This document shows positions 1 through 9,668 of a stretch of DNA of 64,000 nt, piece after piece. Source of the DNA: Prorocentrum cordatum (taxonomy: Eukaryota; Sar; Dinophyceae; Prorocentrales; Prorocentraceae). The DNA is taken from contig CAUYUJ010019359.1 in the NCBI GenBank assembly GCA_963575745.1, positions 184,001 through 248,000 of the forward strand. The letters run 5' to 3'. The position numbers and the translations under genes are program-made. The first letter of the stretch is position 1. Every line of letters starts with the position of its first letter. Below the pieces are notes generated by a model. The model was not told the DNA's origin, made no database searches, and saw nothing but the letters and a program-made list of their open reading frames with translations.

Positions 1-224
1 TGTCAACCTCTAGGCCTACGACGTTGCTCTGCGCAACAGGTGGGATCAATAATCTTGTTTTGCAGGCGCGTCAAACGAAGCCACCCGCATGCTGAGGGCT
101 ATCCCTAGAAACCGGGGGCCGAAGCTGAGCCAGGGGATCATACCGTGAGTGGGGTTAGGGAGACCGTGTTGTGCTCAATGACGTCCTCGAGACCTGGACC
201 CGGTCATAGCATGGGATATGTCGG

Positions 225-432
225 CCCGCATCCAAGGCTTCGCGGTGTCTTCGACTGGACCATCAATTCTGGGTCCAGCCCCGGGACGTGTGATGAGGGC
301 GCGCCCACCCTCGATAAGGGGTGCGTCCAAACAGCCCCCTTGGGACGCATCCCAGGCTCTCCCCCGCCCTCTGAGCGACCAAACCTTTCGAGCGGAGCTC
401 GGGGATTAGGGGAGAAAAATCGCCTGCGATGT
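225..432. repeat. Dispersed repeat family A, copy 1
   Basis: This stretch aligns along its length with 48652-48852 in the same orientation. Shared blocks include a start around CATC..GGTGT/GGGGT, the phrase CCTCGATA..GGTGCGTCC, AGCCCCCTT, CATCCCAGG/TATCCCAGG, GAGCG(A/G)CCAAAC and GGGGATT(A/G)GGGGAGAAAA. No long convincing reading frame is shared. It is probably a short interspersed element or a fragment of a larger repeat. Confidence 0.6.
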
Positions 433-589
433 CAAAAGAGGAACAAAAAAGGAGGGGGTCCAGCGCAGATCCGATAAATCCGCGCGGGACACTAACAACT
501 CATGTTTATGGCATTTTTCTCCTTCGGGTCAAACCCCAATTCCCCCCCGGCGACGCGGGGAGGATCCAGACATCCGGCCGCTCCAATTT

Positions 590-725
590 TTCCGATGCGC
601 GGTCCCCTGAGAACCAGACCACTTCTCGGGGACCAGTTCTTCGTCCTGACCCGTCTTTTGACGCTCCCGAGGCCGGGCGAGGGCCCCACGAGGCCGACAA
701 CTGAAAAAATCCCGCCGCTCCACTT
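590..725. repeat. Dispersed repeat family B, copy 1
   Basis: Core reads GGGACCAGTTCTTCGTCCTG followed by a CGTCTTTTGACG..CCCGAGGCC block and a GGGCCCC..GAGGCCGA block. The same ordered blocks recur at about 9935-10065, 40298-40412 and 48338-48478. Copies differ by substitutions and small indels. No coding capacity was recognised. Confidence 0.6.
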
Positions 726-735
726 TTTTGCTGTG

Positions 736-893
736 AAGGGGCCCCAGGACACACACATAAATACACACAAATAAAAGGATCTCCCATATTTTCCTGTATT
801 TTCTGGGTTGTTGTCTTCCCCCCCACTTCCCATATTTTCCCATATTTTCTGGGGAATCGACGATTCATTGTGTCTGTGTGTTTTTTCCCTTCC
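736..893. repeat. Dispersed repeat family C, copy 1
   Basis: A ~155-bp segment with a CACACACA..AATACACACA start, a TTTTCCTGTATTTT/CCCATATTTTCC middle and GGGGAATCGACGATTCATTG near its end. The second copy at 27253-27408 has the same order of blocks. It lies immediately after family B here but not at the second site, so B and C are separate units. Confidence 0.6.
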
Positions 894-1115
894 TGATGTT
901 GGAGCGTCGGATCTCCGGGGAAGAGCAGCAACGGGCGGCAGGGGCGCCGCCGGCCCGCAACGGAGGCGCGAGCGCGACTCCTGCTGCGGGCGCCGCCTCG
1001 CCGGGCCCGCGGCCGAGAACTCGCGGCCGAGGCGCTCGGCCTCAGAACACCATCGTGCGCGATCTGGAGTCCGCCGCCAGCGGCTTGCGCCGCTCCTTGG
1101 GCGGAGCAACTGCGT

Positions 1116-1272
1116 CGTCGTCCTCCTCCTCCTCTTCCTCCTCCTCCTCTTCCTCATCCTCCTCCTCCTCCTTCTCCTCCTCCTCCTCCTCTTCCTCCTC
1201 CTCCTCCTCCTCCTCCTCCTCGTCCTCGAGGAAGAAGAAGAGAAGGAGGAGGAGGAGGAGGAAAAGGAGGAC
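1116..1272. repeat. (TCC)n switching to (GGA)n microsatellite
   Basis: About 115 bp of TCC/CTC repeats is followed directly by about 40 bp of GAAGAAGGA-type repeats. Open frames across it encode only homopolymeric Ser, Leu, Glu or Arg in whichever frame is read and are not genes. Confidence 0.9.
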
Positions 1273-1433
1273 CCAGGCCCTTGACGTCAGGATTTGTCCC
1301 GACAATTTGTGGTGGGCCCTCGTTTTGAAGAGAGAACTCCCCGCGTCCCACCTCACCTTCCTCTTTCCGCTCCTCCCTCCTTCCACTCTTGCCTCTGCCC
1401 TCCGCGCGTCAATGATTCTGGCGCACCCCTCAC

Positions 1434-1814
1434 ACGTTTCGTGGCCCCACAGAGCGCTCCTCCTACGTAAGGCCCGACTGACAGGGTCAACACGCATCTC
1501 CCCCACCCAGTACAGCGTTCCGTAGCCCATGGGGAGCTCTACCGAAGGCCCCAGCGGCAGGGTCCACATGCGTCTCCGCCACCCAGTACATCGTTTCGTG
1601 GCCCATCGGGAGATCCACCGAAGGCGCCAGTGACAGGCGTTATACGCGTCTCCCCCACCCAGTGCAAAGTTTCGCGGCCCACAGGGAGCTCCACCAAAGG
1701 CCGTCTTCGCCACCCAGCACAGCGTTTCGTGGCCCATGGGGGGCCCCACCGAAGGTCCCAGTGGCAAGGTCCACGTGCGTTTCCCCACCCAGTACAATGT
1801 TTTGTGGCCCATTG
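1434..1814. repeat. ~76-bp tandem array, left part
   Basis: Five to six diverged units begin with CGTTTCGTGGCCCAT or close variants near 1434, 1516, 1592, 1668, 1723 and 1798. Spacings are 75-82 bp, with one 55-bp unit that carries an internal deletion. Each unit continues with GGGAGCTCCACCGAAGGCC, then GGGTCCACATGCGTCTCC and CACCCAGTACA. The array stops where the LTR element begins at 1815 and resumes at 9173. Confidence 0.85.
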
Positions 1815-1990
1815 TGCAGATGACCCCTCTGAAGGAAGGCTGGGGTCCTTCTCACCTGAAACCAGCCGAAATGGCTGTCACGAGAAAGCACGCGAGCACG
1901 CACGCGAGCACACCCGCGAGGCGATCCTTTACTGACTCTGAGCAGGCTCCCCATCACCTACTAACCTCAATGGGGCCCCTCGGATCAGCA
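1815..1990 (-). repeat. 3' LTR of the copia-like element
   Basis: On the plus strand it starts TGCAGATGACCCCTCTGAAG and ends CTCGGATCAGCA. It matches 8989-9172 with scattered substitutions and a small indel near its start. A GCACGCGAGCACGCACGCGA motif is shared by both. No clear polypurine tract is visible on the internal side (1991-2015). Confidence 0.8.
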
Positions 1991-2002
1991 ATCGTCGCAA
2001 TC

Positions 2003-2536
2003 CTAAAATCCGCGGTGACCTGGGAAGCTGCTCGAGCTGCTTGAACGACCCTCGGACTTGACCCGGCCCTCGATCTTCGGGAACTCTTGGACATCATCCT
2101 CTTCAGCGTAATTGCCTGGAGCTCGGAGATCCTTCACGAGAATGTGAATCAGCTTCTTACGGAAGAGTGGGTGGTCACTGAGCTCAGCGTTGGCATAATC
2201 ACAAATGGATTGGATCCCCAGATGGTAGCTCTCATCCTTCGGAACATGCGTGCGCAGACGACTCTCGGCCAGTGTCCAATCGTCTCCCCCGGGCTTCTCA
2301 GGAGTCTTGAACTCCTCGTAGTCACCCCACGGCGGATAACGAAACGTCTTCACTGCCTGCTCCCCTCCGCCCGGTGACGGCACGACCTCTCCCTTCATCA
2401 GCTTCTCGTGCACTCCGTCGAGGGCCTTGACCATCTTGAAAGGCTCGTCCTCGACCGCAATCTTGGTTTGGATGGCGATAAAGCCGGAACGCCGTCGTGG
2501 CTTGACAGCACCACCATCGTCGCTGTCACTTGGCAC
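2003..2536 (-). CDS. Extra 3' ORF of the copia-like element, function unknown
   Basis: A 177-residue uninterrupted frame sits between the RNase H relic and the 3' LTR, ending 13 bp before the LTR. It is the best preserved coding stretch in an otherwise broken element. It opens with acidic MPSDSDDGGAVKPRRRSG and runs through soluble-looking, charged sequence (FRYPPWGDYEEFKTPEKPGG, CDYANAELSDHPLFRKKLIH). It ends in a Ser-rich tail. Upstream, in another frame (2793 to about 2540), VKFQKALSDIEVRSFLEGL looks like its N-terminal continuation, so a frameshift near 2530 is likely. No signal peptide, membrane segment or known domain was recognised. It could be an accessory element ORF or a captured host exon. 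Confidence 0.5.
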   Translation of the reverse strand: MPSDSDDGGAVKPRRRSGFIAIQTKIAVEDEPFKMVKALDGVHEKLMKGEVVPSPGGGEQAVKTFRYPPWGDYEEFKTPEKPGGDDWTLAESRLRTHVPKDESYHLGIQSICDYANAELSDHPLFRKKLIHILVKDLRAPGNYAEEDDVQEFPKIEGRVKSEGRSSSSSSFPGHRGF

Positions 2537-2699
2537 TTTCCTGTCGCGTCAACGACAGAGCTCGGACCCGAAACCAACCCCTCGAGGAAACTTCGCACCT
2601 CGATGTCGGACAGAGCCTTTTGGAACTTGACCATGGGCAAACAAGTCTTGGAGAAAGAAGGCGGTCGCTGACGAGCAAGATCTGACTTGAGCCGACAGC

Positions 2700-3203
2700 T
2701 GCCGTCTACGATCCCCTCTCGAGCAGAAGCAGCAAGCGCGGTCGGTTCGTCCGCCACTTGGCATTCCCCCGTCACCAGAGTAGCTCGCGTCAAGTCAGAA
2801 GCCTCAGCAGCCGTATCCTTGGTGAGTCGATCTGCTGACTGTAGTGTAGTAAGCAGGTGTCCATCTCACTGTGGCTCCCAATCGTTTCACGTCTCCTGAA
2901 TGATCAGCAGGCTCAGAGCTGCCCGGTTATCCGTCGCCGCCACTGCACTACTACATGATACCATATGGCCATGTAATCACTTACAGCCCGTCGCCGCAAT
3001 CGGCCCCAAACGAGGTAGATATTCAGAACGAGCGTCATGGGACAACGCCGGGTCCAGGGCCTCCAGGAAATGGCGCGCCAACAATTCCAAGTGTCCAAGC
3101 GCATCCATCTGCGCGCGGGCCTCTGCCGCCAGGGTGGATGCAGTGACTCAGCGTAAACGATGGCTGCGCCAGAACAGTGGACTCCACGGGGCGAGATGGG
3201 CAC
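2700..3203 (-). pseudogene. copia RNase H relic
   Basis: The minus strand carries, across several frames, remnants in the order expected for the copia RNase H. An AAE-like region with LEFWRAI-like residues lies near 3110-3060. A TDCKSLYDH-like segment, degraded to GCKxLHGH, lies near 3000-2960. A DNRAALSLLIIQET segment lies near 2935-2895. Finally ADRLTKDTAAEASDL corresponds to the ADxLTK motif, near 2830-2785. Each piece is short and needs frame changes, so boundaries are approximate. Confidence 0.5.
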
Positions 3204-3330
3204 CGATCATCGCATCGTCGGCAGCGGCAGTTATATTTACAGCTTGAGTTCTGAAGTTCGCAGTCTTTTGATTCGACGCGTCAGCATGAAAAACCAGTCG
3301 GAGACGGTTTAGAGGTGTGCGTCCCATTCG

Positions 3331-4129
3331 TCATCGCACCGCACTGAACTGCTTTACCCGTCGACCAAGAGCATTTGCGTGTCCCGCCTGCCCTGCCGCG
3401 GGTTGGGGCAAGATCGATTGGCCCATGGCAACCTGCGCAGAAATGTCTGAGAGCCCCCCTTTGGCCAGCCAGTTTCCAGCTCCCAACGTCGCATGCGCAC
3501 TAGATCTACCCGTCTCCGTGGTTGGAAGGACACGTGGGCATCGGGGTAGAACCCCAGCAGGCCTCACCTGGGCGGCGACGCCGTGCTGAGATATGAGCAG
3601 ATCGGAAGACTAGAGGTCCTGCCACAACGATGACCCACATAACACACCCTGAACCACGCATCACTTGCGACCAGGAAAGACATCACGAACATGTTGGATC
3701 GCACAACAATGCTTTTCACCACTGCCTCCGGAGAGGATATCACCCACATGCGTAGCAGTGGTCTCTTCGTAACGGTAGAAGATGCATGTGCCCATTCTCG
3801 ACTGGACCAGCCCTGAGCCCCCCCGACTCAGGCCTCCACTGCAGTAGCGTAGATCGAAACTTTTGCCCCCGCGTCGCAGGACAGCCAGTCAGGCCGTAGA
3901 TGTGTTTCGCGACCTCCAAGATCTGGTCTAGCGCCAGCCCTGGCATCCCGACGCTCGGCTGTCGAGAACAGATCTTGCCCGTCGGCCTCTTGAGCTCGTC
4001 TGATTCCAGAAAAGCTCCAGAAGCATCCGCTATTCTCATCCGGAACCTGTTCGATGCTAGAAGTTGGCACGCGGCCACTTTGCCATTGTGGGAGAGCGCA
4101 GGTGATGAAGGCTTCCGTTCACGAGCCAA
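3331..4129 (-). pseudogene. copia reverse transcriptase relic
   Basis: The frame 4129 to 3740 carries RT motif A (FRMRIADASGAFLES) and downstream KHIYGLTGCPA, the usual YGL..APR block. The frame then breaks. In the next frame the YVDD-type motif reads HVGD (about 3731-3752), so one catalytic Asp is Gly. A third frame, 3567 to 3331, holds GAGNWLAKGGLSDISAQVA and an ANALGRRVKQ segment, matching the connection region after RT. At least two frameshifts separate the pieces. Confidence 0.7.
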
Positions 4130-4500
4130 TTGGATAACAACTCAATATTACAACATCATTAGCCGCACAAGCAAATCTCCTGGCAACTGTCATCCAACTC
4201 GAAGTCATGATCACACGGCTTCCTAACACTCGACCTGGACACACACGACGGATCTTCGCATACTTCTCTGAGCTCAGCAAGCAGGAGGGCCTACTTGTCC
4301 GTGCGCGCGCTGTTCCACTCCGTGTGAATACCAGCTGCCAACATTGCCTTGCCGTTATGAATGCACCACTACGGACTCCTCCGCAGCGAGGGCCTCGTCA
4401 GAGAGCTCAGCCGGGCGCCATCGAAGAGCCTGCTCTCGTCGCAACAGCACTTCGAGGCGAACTTCAGCTCCGCCTTTGAAAGCCGCATCGGGAGGCGAAA

Positions 4501-4763
4501 AACGTGCAACCCCAGATGCGTGCGCAACCTGGGGTGAAGGTTCCTGGGGGAACCTTGATGTGCAACCCCAGGTGAACCACCTGAAAAATTACACGTGCAA
4601 CCAAGGGTGAAGGTTCCTTCCTACGTCGAAAAACAACGAACGAAAGATGTGCAACCACGCGTGACAGTTGTCGAAAACCGAAATGAGTGGAACCCAGGGC
4701 GATGGTCTCGTGGCAAGGAGAAACCCGCACCCCAGGTTGCACTCGCAGCTGGGGTTGAACGTT
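4501..4763. mobile_element. TIR element nested in the copia relic
   Basis: The first 40 bp (4501-4540, AACGTGCAACCCCAGATGCG...) and the reverse complement of the last 40 bp (4724-4763, AACGTTCAACCCCAGCTGCG...) agree at all but about seven positions. The inside holds further GTGCAACC repeats and no ORF. It lies between the integrase and RT parts of the copia element. A target duplication is not obvious. This is a MITE-like non-autonomous element. Confidence 0.6.
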
Positions 4764-4959
4764 CTTGGCTCTCTGACCGCAGCGGGTGGAGGATGCAGGC
4801 TCGTAGGATAGGTGATACCTCCAACTGCCTGGCCAGTCCTCTCGGAAGATGACGACGAGGTGGGAGCTGCGGTAATTCCGGCGGAGCATCCCCAGGCTAA
4901 CTAGGCTCAGGGTCCGCAGCCTCCTCGGACACAAGAGGTTGAACAAGTGCGACAGCAAT

Positions 4960-6118
4960 TCATCGACCATCCGGTTCTCCAGCTTGGTTCGGCGCAACCA
5001 CAGGAGGCGCTGGAAGATTGGCGTCCTCGCTGGCCGGCGGGCCACCCTCCTCGGGGATGTCCAAGCAGCCCCACTGGGGACCTGCGCCGGACATAAACTC
5101 CCGAGCCGACGTCTGCAGCTCAGGTCGAACCACCTCCTCGGCAAGCTTCTCCTCCTCCGTGGCCATCCTCAGCTGCTCTGGGGGACGCCTTCGCACCTCG
5201 CCAGGCATCGCGGCCCAGCGGTTGCCCCGCGCAGGGGGGATGCTGAAGCCGGTCCCTCGCCATCGAGCATGAGCTTTCTTCCTAAGTATACCTCGGCCTC
5301 GTCGCCGTGCTGCCGCGCGATCTCCAGGGGCAAATTGATAGGGCGCGGGATCGAAGGTCCGGAGCTGCGCGCGCGGCTCGGTCACCCATCCTCTTGAGCA
5401 CCTCCATCCTGGCTGACTATCGGCACACTCAATAGACTCCTCCTTCAACGCCATCCCTGATGCCGCGAAGTCTGGATAATCCCGCAGCAGGTCGGCCGGC
5501 GCCTCTGGGCCTGGCCAATCGCAATTTGACGCGGAGAACGACCGCGCCTTCTCAGAACAGAATTCTTCGCCACAGTAGCCGCATCAAGACAAGCCAGCCA
5601 CCTCTCCTTGGCATCTCGACTACACGATCGCACACCTTGTTGTGGATGTCTTCGGTAGATTGACCATGCAGCTGCGCGCGACCGATCTGCTCGCGAGCCT
5701 CGCCTGCAGCGCCGTGCGCCTCGATGCCCTGGCTATCCACATCGTCCATCAGCCTCTGGCCGCAGTTGACCTTGCTCGCATCAAGCCTGATGACCTTGGG
5801 TGAGCCGTAGGGCCGAATCGAATGTTCACACAGACGCCGGCGGAGGACCTCACCCGTCTCGGGCTCGAAGAAAGGCGCCATCGGCTGCGGCGCACTTGAG
5901 GCGCGCAAGACGTCCAGCCACTTTACCTTCATCGCCCCGAGCCACCCCCTCATCGCCCGGACGTCCATCTTGAGCAGCCTCGAGGAAGCCGCCGTCAGCG
6001 GCGCAGCCAGACGTGCCGACAGAGGCTGCTTCCCGCCGTCGCATACTGAACACTTGAATTCCCGAGCCGCCCGGATAACCATATCACTGGCGTTCACATG
6101 TCTCGACGCCCCGATCAT
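4960..6118 (-). pseudogene. copia integrase relic
   Basis: The frame from 6118 to 5552 shows an integrase zinc region (AAREFKCSVC) and a core segment with ETGEVLRRRL, RPYGSPKVIRLDAS and AAGEAREQIGR, in family order. The C-terminal integrase domain continues in a second frame, 5454 to 4960. There KKAHARWRGTGFSI is followed by PPEQLRMATEEEKLAEEVV, matching the usual SH3-like and PEQLR..ATEEE tail. The pieces are separated by frameshifts and the first catalytic Asp region is scrambled. The protein would integrate element cDNA, but this copy cannot. Confidence 0.7.
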
Positions 6119-6628
6119 GGTCTGGTGCGTCCGCGGTTTGCATGGGGTCTCCGCATTGCGCTGTCAAAACCGAGCCGACGTCGCTTCGCAACTCCCCCCC
6201 CCCCCCCCCCGCAGCCTCCGCAGCAAGCGCCAGATCATTCCCGCTGACCTCGCGGACTGCAAGCTGAACGGTGAAGCCTTCCGCTAAGTCCTCCGCCAGT
6301 TTCGGTGGATATGCCCGAGATAGAACGCTACGCTCGATCCCACCTGAGCCCCCCGCGCACGACTGATGAACATGCTTCCGATCGCATCTCCTCTCCACCA
6401 GGGCCCACTTCAAGACGTCCAAATTGTCGAGAAAGACCATGTCCTCTGCAACGGACGCCCCGCGATCGGATCGCCGAGGCCAGCCTGGCAGCCCTGCGCC
6501 GACAACTTGTGAACACCTGGCTCGCGACACCGCCGACGAAGACCAGGGATATCCCAAGTCTGTGCTGTCGCCGGAGCCTCAAAAAAGACATGTCCACCGC
6601 GCGGCTGGAATGCCCTCGCTACCCGAAC

Positions 6629-6665
6629 GCAAAAAAAAAAACAACAACAACAACAACAACAACAA
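6629..6665. repeat. poly(A)/(CAA)n tract
   Basis: Twelve adenines lead into about nine CAA repeats, within the integrase-to-protease spacer of the copia relic. Poly(C) runs also occur nearby at about 6196-6211 and 6987-7000. These tracts are incompatible with an intact pol frame. Confidence 0.85.
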
Positions 6666-7076
6666 AATCCAACGCATCCCGCCGACCGGCGCAGCACTGG
6701 TCCGGGTCTCAGCTCTCGTCCCCGGGCGCGAGCCGCTGCATAACAGAAAACGCCATGCGTGGGGGAGACATCCTCACAACCTCTGGCTGCTCCTTCTCCA
6801 TCATAGACGCAATGTGATCACGATGTCCCTGGGTCCGAGCATCCCATCCTCCATTCGCGCCATGCGAACCCAGGTGCTGGAAACCTTGCGACTCCAGCTG
6901 CGGGCGCACTCTTGGCGTCGAGAACAGTTCCAGACATTTCGGCTTCACGCTCTGGCCCATCATCATCATCTGACCCAGGTTTCCCCCCCCCCCCCCCCCG
7001 ATGACGCCGACGTAGGATGCCAGAAACTCCAGCTTGACAGCACTCAAACGCACCATTGAAGTCAACTCCACTCTCG

Positions 7077-8415
7077 TCACTGACAAGACGGCCCAGCGAT
7101 AACACGCGGTCGCCTCGGCCACCTCAGGCATGAAATACTCGGAGGGTCAGCCGCCACGCCCACCTCAGGCGTAGGCGCCCGCTTCTGACTCTCGGAGGTT
7201 AGCTTGCACAGGTTCAGCTGGTAGTGTCCACGCTTGGCCTCCCACAGCGGCGCCGACACACCGAACTTCTCGTACGTCATCCCCTCCCGGACCGCGTCGA
7301 TGATGGCCCCCAGGCTCTCGAGCATGGGCTTGCTCAGCAACAGGGGTGCTTTGCCAGGAATGGCGCACAACCGAATGCTGACTTCCCGACCACCAGTCAG
7401 TGCGACATTGAATGTCCGCATATGCAATCGATATTTGAGTCTGCCGGTGCCCGAATCTGTAAGTGATCGGCTGGGAATGGGTCGGCTTCGTGGTCTGCCG
7501 CGCGGCTTTCGCCGTCGCGTCCACATGCTCCGCCAGCGTCTCTTCCCGGATCAGCCAACGTCCGCAGCCCGTGCCCACCACGCCGTGACCAGCATCGTGC
7601 GATGAGATGAGCATCTCGACCTCTGGCCTGGTCTCCGTCTTCAGGCGCAGGTTCGAAAAATAACTGCAGACCTTGTCGACGTCGTCGTCGGCATCCTCCA
7701 CCGTAACCATTGCAGGCGCAGCCGTGTCCTCGGGAACCTCCGTCACAGACTGGGCCTCGGCCTGCTGTGACCGAGGCCTCCTCGGCTTCTTGCAATCCCG
7801 ATTGAAGTGACCGACCTCGTCGCAACCGGAAAATTTCGCACGTCGAGCCAAGGCCTTCACATCAGGCTTCCTGGGCCCGATACCTCTCGAGAGCGGTTCT
7901 TTCGTGATTATATTCCTCTGCCTCTTCCACGTCGCCGAAACTTGGACCGCCTCGGCCTCGTCCAGCACATCACTCTGGGGCTCCATACCGGCTGCAATCA
8001 AAACATCAATCGCCTCATCGACGGAATATGGCGCCTCATGGGTCGCACTCTCCACCACCTCGTTCACCCCCACGTGGCGATCATGTCGGCCAGGGCCGTA
8101 GTCTGCACGACCATGGGGAAACGTGGTACGGAGAACCTGGGCCACCTCCACTTCCACGTGTGGCCGCTGGGGCGCTGCCAACACAACCGCCAAGTTCCGA
8201 GGTGGCAGCCGGGCACCCACGGGAAGGAGGAACCTTTTTTTGCCATCGACCTGGGGGGAACACCTCCAACTTCCCCGCGAAGCGTAGGCCGCGCCGAGAC
8301 GACCGCAGTGCTGAGCCGCGGTCTCACCACGCGCAGTCCTCGGGCTGGGAACCTCCGCCAGCGCCTCGCCCGAGCGGCCACGCGCAGCGAGAGCAGGAAG
8401 TCCTTCGTCAAGCAC
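7077..8415 (-). pseudogene. copia gag-protease relic
   Basis: A minus-strand frame (8415 to 7165) contains, near 7890-7780, a basic stretch followed by a zinc knuckle of form F-S-G-C-D-E-V-G-H-F-N-R-D-C. In this knuckle the first Cys of CX2CX4HX4C is replaced by Phe. Further on, an aspartic-protease active site reads GVVGTGCGRW where the family has D-T-G-C, so the catalytic Asp is changed to Gly (about 7563-7590). Near 7400 the coding sense moves to another frame, which ends at 7077. That frame contains a APLLLSKPMLESLGAIID segment typical of the end of copia protease domains in dinoflagellate elements. The residues before the gag-like part (8415 to about 8300) may be noncoding. Confidence 0.65.
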
Positions 8416-8632
8416 GTGGAAGATCAGAGCCCGTCCTCCGCCCCACCCTCAGGTCATCGGCCTCGAGCGCCTCGACTGCACGCGCAGCCCAAGCCACCCA
8501 GGAGAGCGAACGCAAGGAGGGCCTGCCGCCGTGGCCGGGACGCCGCGAGCTCGCTGGGCAACGACGTGCGCACGAGCCCACTTCCTCCGCACGCGGAATT
8601 CCTTGTTGGCCTCTCGGCCCGTGCCTGAGAAG

Positions 8633-8825
8633 CGGGCCGGGCGAAAGGGGGGTGATAGCAAAGGGGGGGGTGAGAATCGGCTCACGCAGCTGCTTTGCCC
8701 GGCGCCTCCCGGCGCTGGAGGCGGCCATGTATCAAGGAATGGGCCCCTCGGTGGGGCCCAAACCAGCTGCATGCAGCAAATTTCGTAACCCCCTCTTTCC
8801 CTATCCCCCCCTTCCGTCCGGCCCG
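8633..8825. mobile_element. MITE family M1, copy 1
   Basis: A ~193-bp element whose left end CGGGCCGGGCGAAAGGGGGG and right end (CCCCCCCTTCCGTCCGGCCCG) are inverted repeats. It contains the palindromic GCGCCTCCCGGCGCTGGAGG and GCTGCATGCAGCAAATTTCG. It is homologous over its full length to 39895-40091. This copy lies in the leader of the copia element, between the 5' LTR and gag, so it inserted later. Confidence 0.75.
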
Positions 8826-8971
8826 AGAGAGAACGACGGACTGCTCCAGAGTTAGGCTCACGAGTGGCCAGCATGCTGCCGCCCGCGCCGTGGATATCTC
8901 GCTCGGCTCTGGAACGTCTCTCGCCTCGGGATGACGCCGTCCTCGGCGTCGTCGTCCTTCACACCCGTGAA

Positions 8972-8987
8972 GGCCACCGCGCTACCA
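8972..8987 (-). promoter_or_regulatory. Putative tRNA primer-binding site
   Basis: Reading the minus strand away from the 5' LTR, the LTR ends ..CTGCA and after one T comes TGGTAGCGCGGTGGCC. It begins with the complement of a tRNA CCA 3' end at the position expected for a reverse-transcription primer. The TGGTAGC start resembles sites that pair with initiator tRNA-Met in other copia elements, but the remainder differs, so the tRNA is not identified. Confidence 0.5.
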
Positions 8988-8988
8988 A

Positions 8989-9172
8989 TGCAGATCGCCC
9001 GCGGGACCCCTCTGAAGGAGGCTGGGGTCCTTTCTCACTTGAGACTGGCCGAAATCGCTGTCGCGAGCAAGCACGCGAGCACGCACGCGAGCACACACGA
9101 GAGGCTATCGCCTACTGACTCTCAGCAGGCCCCCCTGACCTACTAACCTCACTGGGGCCCGTCGGATCAGCA
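8989..9172 (-). repeat. 5' LTR of the copia-like element
   Basis: Direct repeat of the sequence at 1815-1990. It starts TGCAGATCGCCC and ends GTCGGATCAGCA on the plus strand. It is adjacent to the putative primer-binding site at 8972-8987. Confidence 0.8.
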
Positions 9173-9540
9173 CATAGGGAGCTCCACCGCAGGCCCCATT
9201 TGCAGGGTCCACATGCACCTCCGCCACCCAGTCCAATGTTTCGCGGCCCATAGGGAGCTCCACCGAAGGCCCCAGTGGCAGGGTCCACATGCGTCTCCGC
9301 CACCCAGTACAACGTTTTGTAACCCATAGAGAGCTCCAGCGAAGGCCCCATTGGTAGGGGCCACATGAGTCTTCCCCCTCACACGTTTTGTGCCCCCGTA
9401 ACTAGGGAGGCCCACGGAAGGCCCCAGTGGGAGGCGGAGGGTTCACATGACTGCTCCATTTCGGCACCCCGCGGCCCGCAGCCATGAATTACGGCACCCG
9501 CCTCGGGCGTTTCGTGGACCCGTAGTGAGCTCCACCGAAA
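9173..9540. repeat. ~76-bp tandem array, right part
   Basis: The array resumes with CATAGGGAGCTCCACCGCAG and gives about four units, near 9173, 9237, 9313 and 9385. They degrade rightwards to GTGGACCCGTAGTGAGCTCC near 9510. It is the continuation of 1434-1814, split by the LTR element. Confidence 0.85.
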
Positions 9541-9668
9541 ACAATAACGACAACGCGGCATTCACAACTGTATATAGTTGGGTCCATCGCCAGGGTAACT
9601 TCAGAAAGTCGGCCCCGGAAGGTCCCGACCCATTCCCTGGCCCAGGGAATGGGTCATTACCCCCTCTG

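Larger units (their letters stand above)
1815..9172 (-). mobile_element. Degenerate Ty1/copia-like LTR retrotransposon
   Basis: A 7.36-kb element bounded by direct repeats of 176 and 184 bp, each beginning TG and ending CA. The flanks are CATTG (1810-1814) and CATAG (9173-9177), a 5-bp target duplication with one mismatch. Joining the flanks restores the uninterrupted sequence GTGGCCCATAGGGAGCTCC of the 76-bp array. Internal order on the minus strand is primer-binding site, gag with a zinc-knuckle relic, aspartic protease, integrase, RT, RNase H, then an extra ORF. Integrase before RT is the Ty1/copia order. Frameshifts, stops and lost catalytic residues indicate a dead copy, and divergence between the LTRs suggests an old insertion. 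Two TIR elements are nested inside, at 4501-4763 and 8633-8825. Confidence 0.85.

Noticed and set aside
1042-1812. 256-codon minus-strand frame with repeated GPRNFALGG-like peptides
   Set aside because: It is a translation of the 76-bp tandem array and the TCC microsatellite, not a repeat protein; the unit length is not a multiple of three throughout.
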